Shown: piece after piece, positions 61,301 through 64,000 of the stretch
Numbering within the stretch: position 1 is the first letter of the stretch
Layout of the letters: the number at the start of each line of letters is the position of its first letter
NCBI GenBank assembly: GCA_903813345.2
Contig: CAIIXF020000001.1
Coordinates: forward strand, 23,455,915-23,519,914
DNA length: 64,000 nt
Source: Owenia fusiformis
Lineage: Eukaryota > Annelida > Polychaeta > Sabellida > Oweniidae
Direction of reading: 5' to 3'
Position numbers and translations under genes: made by a program
The notes under the pieces: generated by a model
The model's input: the letters and a program-made list of their open reading frames with translations, nothing else
Told to the model about the DNA's origin: nothing
Database searches by the model: none

Positions 61301-61394
61301 TTTTGCCTCTAATTCTTGAGGCTAACGGTGAAGATCCAGAGTTGTTCGACATTCCAAAACAATTTATCCATGAGGTGCACATTAAGCACCCAGA
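46322..61394 (+). CDS. NOS: nitric oxide synthase, N-terminal half of the oxygenase domain (gene continues past the window)
   Basis: Six exons join in phase: 46322-46441, 55993-56138, 56421-56583, 56751-56842, 60690-60825, 61255-61394, giving 265 residues before the window ends inside the next intron. NOS turns L-arginine into citrulline and NO using heme, tetrahydrobiopterin and NADPH. Seen: [17 protein letters not shown] (18-34), zinc-tetrathiolate pair Cys44/Cys49 (CKGQRC), EEHLARL, heme-ligand segment AWRNAPRC (Trp127, Cys133), [20 protein letters not shown] with substrate-side Gln194, [33 protein letters not shown]. The Met is chosen because an in-frame TGA lies 18 bases upstream and the context is good; exon 1 then encodes only 40 residues, so there is no PDZ or long N-terminal extension. 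Oddities: Cys133 is followed by VNR where the family has a Gly (CIGR/CVGR). The substrate Glu region and reductase domain lie outside. Confidence 0.9.
46665..46833. mobile_element. 169 bp mariner-type MITE next to NOS exon 1
   Basis: Left end ATACGAGGGGTTGATCCAAA, right end CCTCGTAT; only the outer eight bases are inverted. The left end has the look of mariner ends. It contains the second copy of a 105 bp direct repeat (46722-46826). Confidence 0.4.
46722..46826 (+). repeat. 105 bp direct repeat, copy 2, in NOS intron 1
   Basis: Second copy of the repeat at 46042-46146, with three substitutions. It ends where a mariner-like end (CCTCGTAT) begins. Confidence 0.9.
47066..47440 (-). repeat. dispersed repeat family A, inverted copy
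   Basis: Reverse-complement copy: AACAAGGCATTAACATGACA at 47066, then the CAAATCTGAC blocks, ending near the GCGTCTG-type sequence close to the 5' end. Confidence 0.7.
48128..49265. mobile_element. degenerate mariner-like copies in inverted arrangement
   Basis: At 48130 a mariner-style end reads ACAGGGTGGGTCAAAAAACC. The plus strand near 48989-49090 encodes [20 protein letters not shown], the kind of C-terminal stretch found in mariner transposases. The reverse complement of about 48430-48590 encodes a related but broken version ([12 protein letters not shown] then a stop). The two C-terminal halves thus face each other. Both are dead. Confidence 0.6.
49790..50045. repeat. foldback with repeated GCATATTCCGCAGGTGA arms, NOS intron 1
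   Basis: Outer arms AGAATCGATTG and CAATCGATTCT (near 49790 and 50032), inner arms 49830-49875 and 49946-49996, with extra short GAATATG...CATATTC pairs between. Confidence 0.65.
50046..52891. other. NOS intron 1, stretch without recognised elements
   Basis: AT-rich, short frames only; nothing recognised. Confidence 0.5.
52896..53511. mobile_element. 616 bp foldback transposon with about 128 bp terminal repeats
   Basis: Ends begin CACTGGTGATCCACTCGATT and stay alike for about 128 bases with around seven changes. CATA flanks both sides (52892-52895, 53512-53515), a 4 bp target duplication. A second inverted pair (53091-53149 and 53183-53241) fills the centre, so nearly the whole element can fold on itself. 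It lies in NOS intron 1 and has no convincing coding frame. Confidence 0.8.
54174..55019. mobile_element. 846 bp element with about 95 bp terminal inverted repeats
   Basis: The left end CACGCCTAACCATCGACAAG and the right end (reverse complement) agree over about 95 bases with about seven changes. No clear target duplication was seen. It is in NOS intron 1 and looks non-autonomous. Confidence 0.7.
55422..55920 (+). repeat. dispersed repeat family A, copy ending 72 bases before NOS exon 2
   Basis: Starts ATGTCACCACCAGAAGTAGT and keeps the 5' and middle blocks but not the 3' end. The tail lies just before the acceptor of NOS exon 2 (55993). Confidence 0.7.
58596..58720. mobile_element. short copy of the 32100-type MITE
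   Basis: Inverted GATTCATCGGA and CCGATGAATC arms with TTTTGCTCAAAAC and GTTTTGAACAAAA-like inner pairs, as at 32100-32327 but without the inserted middle. It is in NOS intron 4. Confidence 0.6.
59280..59407. repeat. hairpin around a GCAGCCCGAAGGGCGAGG core, NOS intron 4
   Basis: ATTGAATTCTGTG...GTGTATTCACC pairs with GGTGAATAC...CACAGAATTCAAT across the core near 59333-59352. The core shares AGCCCGA and GGGCGA with the core at 36361-36379. Confidence 0.75.
59925..60131 (-). pseudogene. non-LTR retrotransposon C-terminal fragment
   Basis: The frame reads [14 protein letters not shown], then [10 protein letters not shown] and [16 protein letters not shown]. This order (IE-GRY, C-x2-C, H-x4-C, then LR-x-Y) is the usual tail of endonuclease/reverse-transcriptase retroelement proteins. 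The Glu normally before His is replaced by Cys and no polymerase region is seen upstream, so it is a truncated relic in NOS intron 4. Confidence 0.6.
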
Positions 61395-64000
61395 GTAAGT
61401 ACAGAACCATTGATATTTTCCTGGTAAATGGCTCTCTGTTTTAATTTATCTTATTTTTGTAAAAGGATATCAAAATCCCCGGATCAAAATCAGTCAAAGG
61501 TTCCTCGTGACGACTGTTGAAATTATTGTTAAATTATTGTGTTTGTTTGGTGTTGACCAGCACCCTTAACAGCATTTTAGGCTTAGATTTCATCTTCCCC
61601 GCATCATTTGAGACTGAATTTCCGACATTGTTCAAGTTCAGTACAATTAATGTTTTCCATTTATTGGTATTTGGGCACTTTTTACAATTTAGATTATTCT
61701 TCTACGTGTGTTTTAATGACTTTAAATGGTATGTCCCATGATCTTGTGCGTGGTTTTGTGCTGTGATATTGACAATGTGATATTGATATTGAATGGTCAT
61801 CATGATAAACCATGACATCTCAATTCTTCGATCTCAGCCCTGAGATGGTTTCAGGTGAAACAGAAAGATGCTATGAGTATCAGAATGTTGAATGGTTGGT
61901 AGGGGATGTTCTAAACATTGCTATTTCGTGTGTTATATCATAGTTTGGGATACTGGGGGTTTGTATTCAGTATGTATAACTTGATTACTTTTGAAAGGAA
62001 TCCATTTTGTCTCGTATACACCATCCATTTGCCAGTAAAAGTCTTGCCTTGTGTCTATTTATACATGTGAATATGTTTCAGTTTCACTCAGTTAAACGTT
62101 AAAGACAATGTTGCAAACATCACTGAAAATGAAAAACACTTATCTAATCATATTAAATGATATCAGTGAGTCCATTGTGATCCTTCATGGAAACAAATGA
62201 ATTTCAACGGATGTATCTCATGAACTCTGGATCTTAAGTGTAATTGAATAATGTGTACATTTTATGTAACCTACCTAAAGTAGGCTGGCCAAGTGCTTGT
62301 AAGGGTAGGAAACGTGACTGTGTTGAACTGGTTGAGAGGACGTCTTATTATATAGTGCTTGCCCAAAGTATTAAAATTCATGTTCTTTTGTGTCCGAAGT
62401 TTATAATCTGTATGATCGCGGAGATGGGTTTAAGTTATTGTTAATAGACCGTCAACAATCGAAAAACAATACCGAACAACCAATACAGTGAAGAGCAATT
62501 CCAAAGTTACCATTGGTTCTTTCGCCACAATGTTTTAATCGTATAGCTAAGATTTTTGAGAAAGGGTTGTTTAAGCACTATCATCAATAATTGTTCCATA
62601 CTTGGAATTGCATTCAGTTCTACGCCAATCGTAATGAAGACCTTTGAGAGCATGTCATCTAAAATGTCGGATTTCTCAGAATATATTTTTACAATGAATT
62701 TTTACAAGTGAATTGCAACATGAATTTTCTTTATCATGTGAAAATTCCAGCTGTTTTCGATAAAGGAAAACGAGTTAATCTTGTTTTATTTTGGTACAAT
62801 GTTTTGGGACACTCCGTACTTACATCAGTCTCATTCAAATAGTTTTGATTGTTTAAAAGTCGGCAGAATCTTTGGAATCATTCCTTTGATTCCGATTCCA
62901 TTTCATTATTACAACACTGGTATTTCACAAGAAATAACATTATTTGCTGTGAAATAATTATTTGAATTCAATAAACAAGTTTGATTCAACTGACCGGTTC
63001 AATGCGTGAGATTGGAATGGGTAAAGAAAACACTTCGATAACTATTCTTTAATATCTACAAATGGTTCTTTTATTTATTTAGTTTCTTTTATCTATTAGA
63101 AATACTTTCAATTTCGAGTATTTGCGTTTCAAATGATTCTTTTATGTTTTTGATCCAATGTTTGTGAATCTTAAGTTAATCAAGTTGCTTTACACCTAAA
63201 ACTGAAGGTCGAGGTTTAAGGCTAACGTACAATTTCCACATATGGCAAAATAGTTTTATAAAACGAAGAGGAATTCAGCTACATGTCGACAAATCATTGG
63301 CCTCGATCCATTTCTGGTGGTACATTCTCCATCTTATATTCTTATTCTCATTTAAACAGTCTAGATCTTGTATTCTTAAATTGAATGGATCAACAAATTT
63401 TACTCAAAGGACAAATTCATGTTATTGTGTGAAAAAAGAAAAGATAACAAAAACATAATGCGTTTTTGCCATTGACTGAATTGTATAAAGGTCATGGTCA
63501 TAAGAACTTGAACGAATTTTTAGGGTTGGTGACATAGTGATTTGCCAATCGGCTTGACATATTTATCGATTTCTAATTTGCATTTGTATTTGTCAATGAT
63601 ACAAAAAGCATTCTTTCTTTAAGACCGCAGAGTTTGTTTGTGAAAGAACGTTGTCGGTTTGGACCACCCTGTACATTAAAATGTCTTCTATGATCCAACC
63701 TCAAATACTTTCACTTTTTTCTATATATTCTTTTTTCTAGTTCGTCAAAAACGTCGCAGAGAATCAAATAAATGTTTTGAAAACACCATTGATAACCCCG
63801 GGTTGGTACCCATACCTGTGTATGTTAAAGCTCACATAATATAACTAACTAGATCATGGTATGACTTTCATTTTTCACTGAAATGCCAAATTACTACATA
63901 TAAATGCTATTCCCAGTGTGATCATTTTCCTCATTACCAATCCTCGTTCCGATCCGTTGCTTTCCTCATAATTTTCTCAAGATGCCCAGAGTCCACGAGT
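61395..64000. other. NOS intron 6, running to the window edge
   Basis: The next oxygenase exon (expected to begin near the conserved WF-x5-KW segment) was looked for and not found, so the intron is at least 2.6 kb. A lone mariner-like end (GGACCACCCTGTAC) is at 63661-63674. Confidence 0.55.
61799..61887 (+). repeat. fragment shared with the inside of the 3.48 kb transposon
   Basis: CCATGACATCTCA, CAGCCCTGAGAT and AGGTGAAACAGAAAGATGCT match 40948-41023 with small insertions. It is in the NOS intron after exon 6. Confidence 0.65.

Noticed and set aside
62244-62444. 66-residue plus frame after NOS exon 6
   Set aside because: Does not resemble the next NOS exon and has no other family features.
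1-64000. tRNA, rRNA and CRISPR signatures
   Set aside because: No cloverleaf with A/B boxes, no rRNA-like block, and no spacer-repeat array of the CRISPR kind was recognised; tandem arrays here are minisatellites.

Overview
The window is animal nuclear DNA. The genes are split by introns with GT-AG borders and consistent phases, the spacers are AT-rich, and short foldback transposons and dispersed repeats are abundant. Protein families and repeat style suit a marine invertebrate, perhaps a lophotrochozoan such as a mollusc, but the species cannot be fixed from sequence alone. All homology calls are from recognition of motifs and remembered family members; no search was run.

Layout. (1) 242-9002, plus strand: 3' part of a PAG1/Cbp-like scaffold rich in tyrosine motifs. 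A small secreted protein of unknown family (5105-7330, minus) is nested in its last intron. (2) 9003-17088: a spacer between convergent genes, mostly dispersed repeats. (3) 17089-30393, minus: an eight-exon platelet-activating-factor acetylhydrolase with a complete Ser-Asp-His triad and no signal peptide. Its first intron holds a striking nested palindromic element (28242-30149). (4) 30394-31003: a 610 bp head-to-head promoter region. (5) 31004-37703, plus: an eight-exon JmjC oxygenase with signal peptide, Fe(II) triad, EF-hand-like segment and C-terminal HDEL, so probably an ER-lumen hydroxylase. (6) 38749-39807, plus: an apparently intronless four-pass membrane protein with an internal duplication. 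(7) 39808-46321: a spacer dominated by a fresh-looking 3,484 bp DNA transposon (69 bp perfect terminal inverted repeats, 5 bp target duplication ATTCA) carrying broken coding remnants. (8) 46322-61394, plus, running off the right edge: the start and first six coding exons of a nitric oxide synthase, with the first intron full of foldback elements.

The genes do not form an operon or an obvious pathway. PAF-AH, NOS and a tyrosine-phosphorylated adaptor all have links to immune or inflammatory signalling, but adjacency alone is no evidence of joint function. I did not find a convincing new multi-gene system. The most unusual items are the ER-type JmjC/HDEL protein, the divergent short-N-terminus NOS, the invertebrate PAG-like protein with a Csk-site-like motif, the nested secreted gene, and a set of palindromic mobile elements including one inserted inside the terminal repeat of another.
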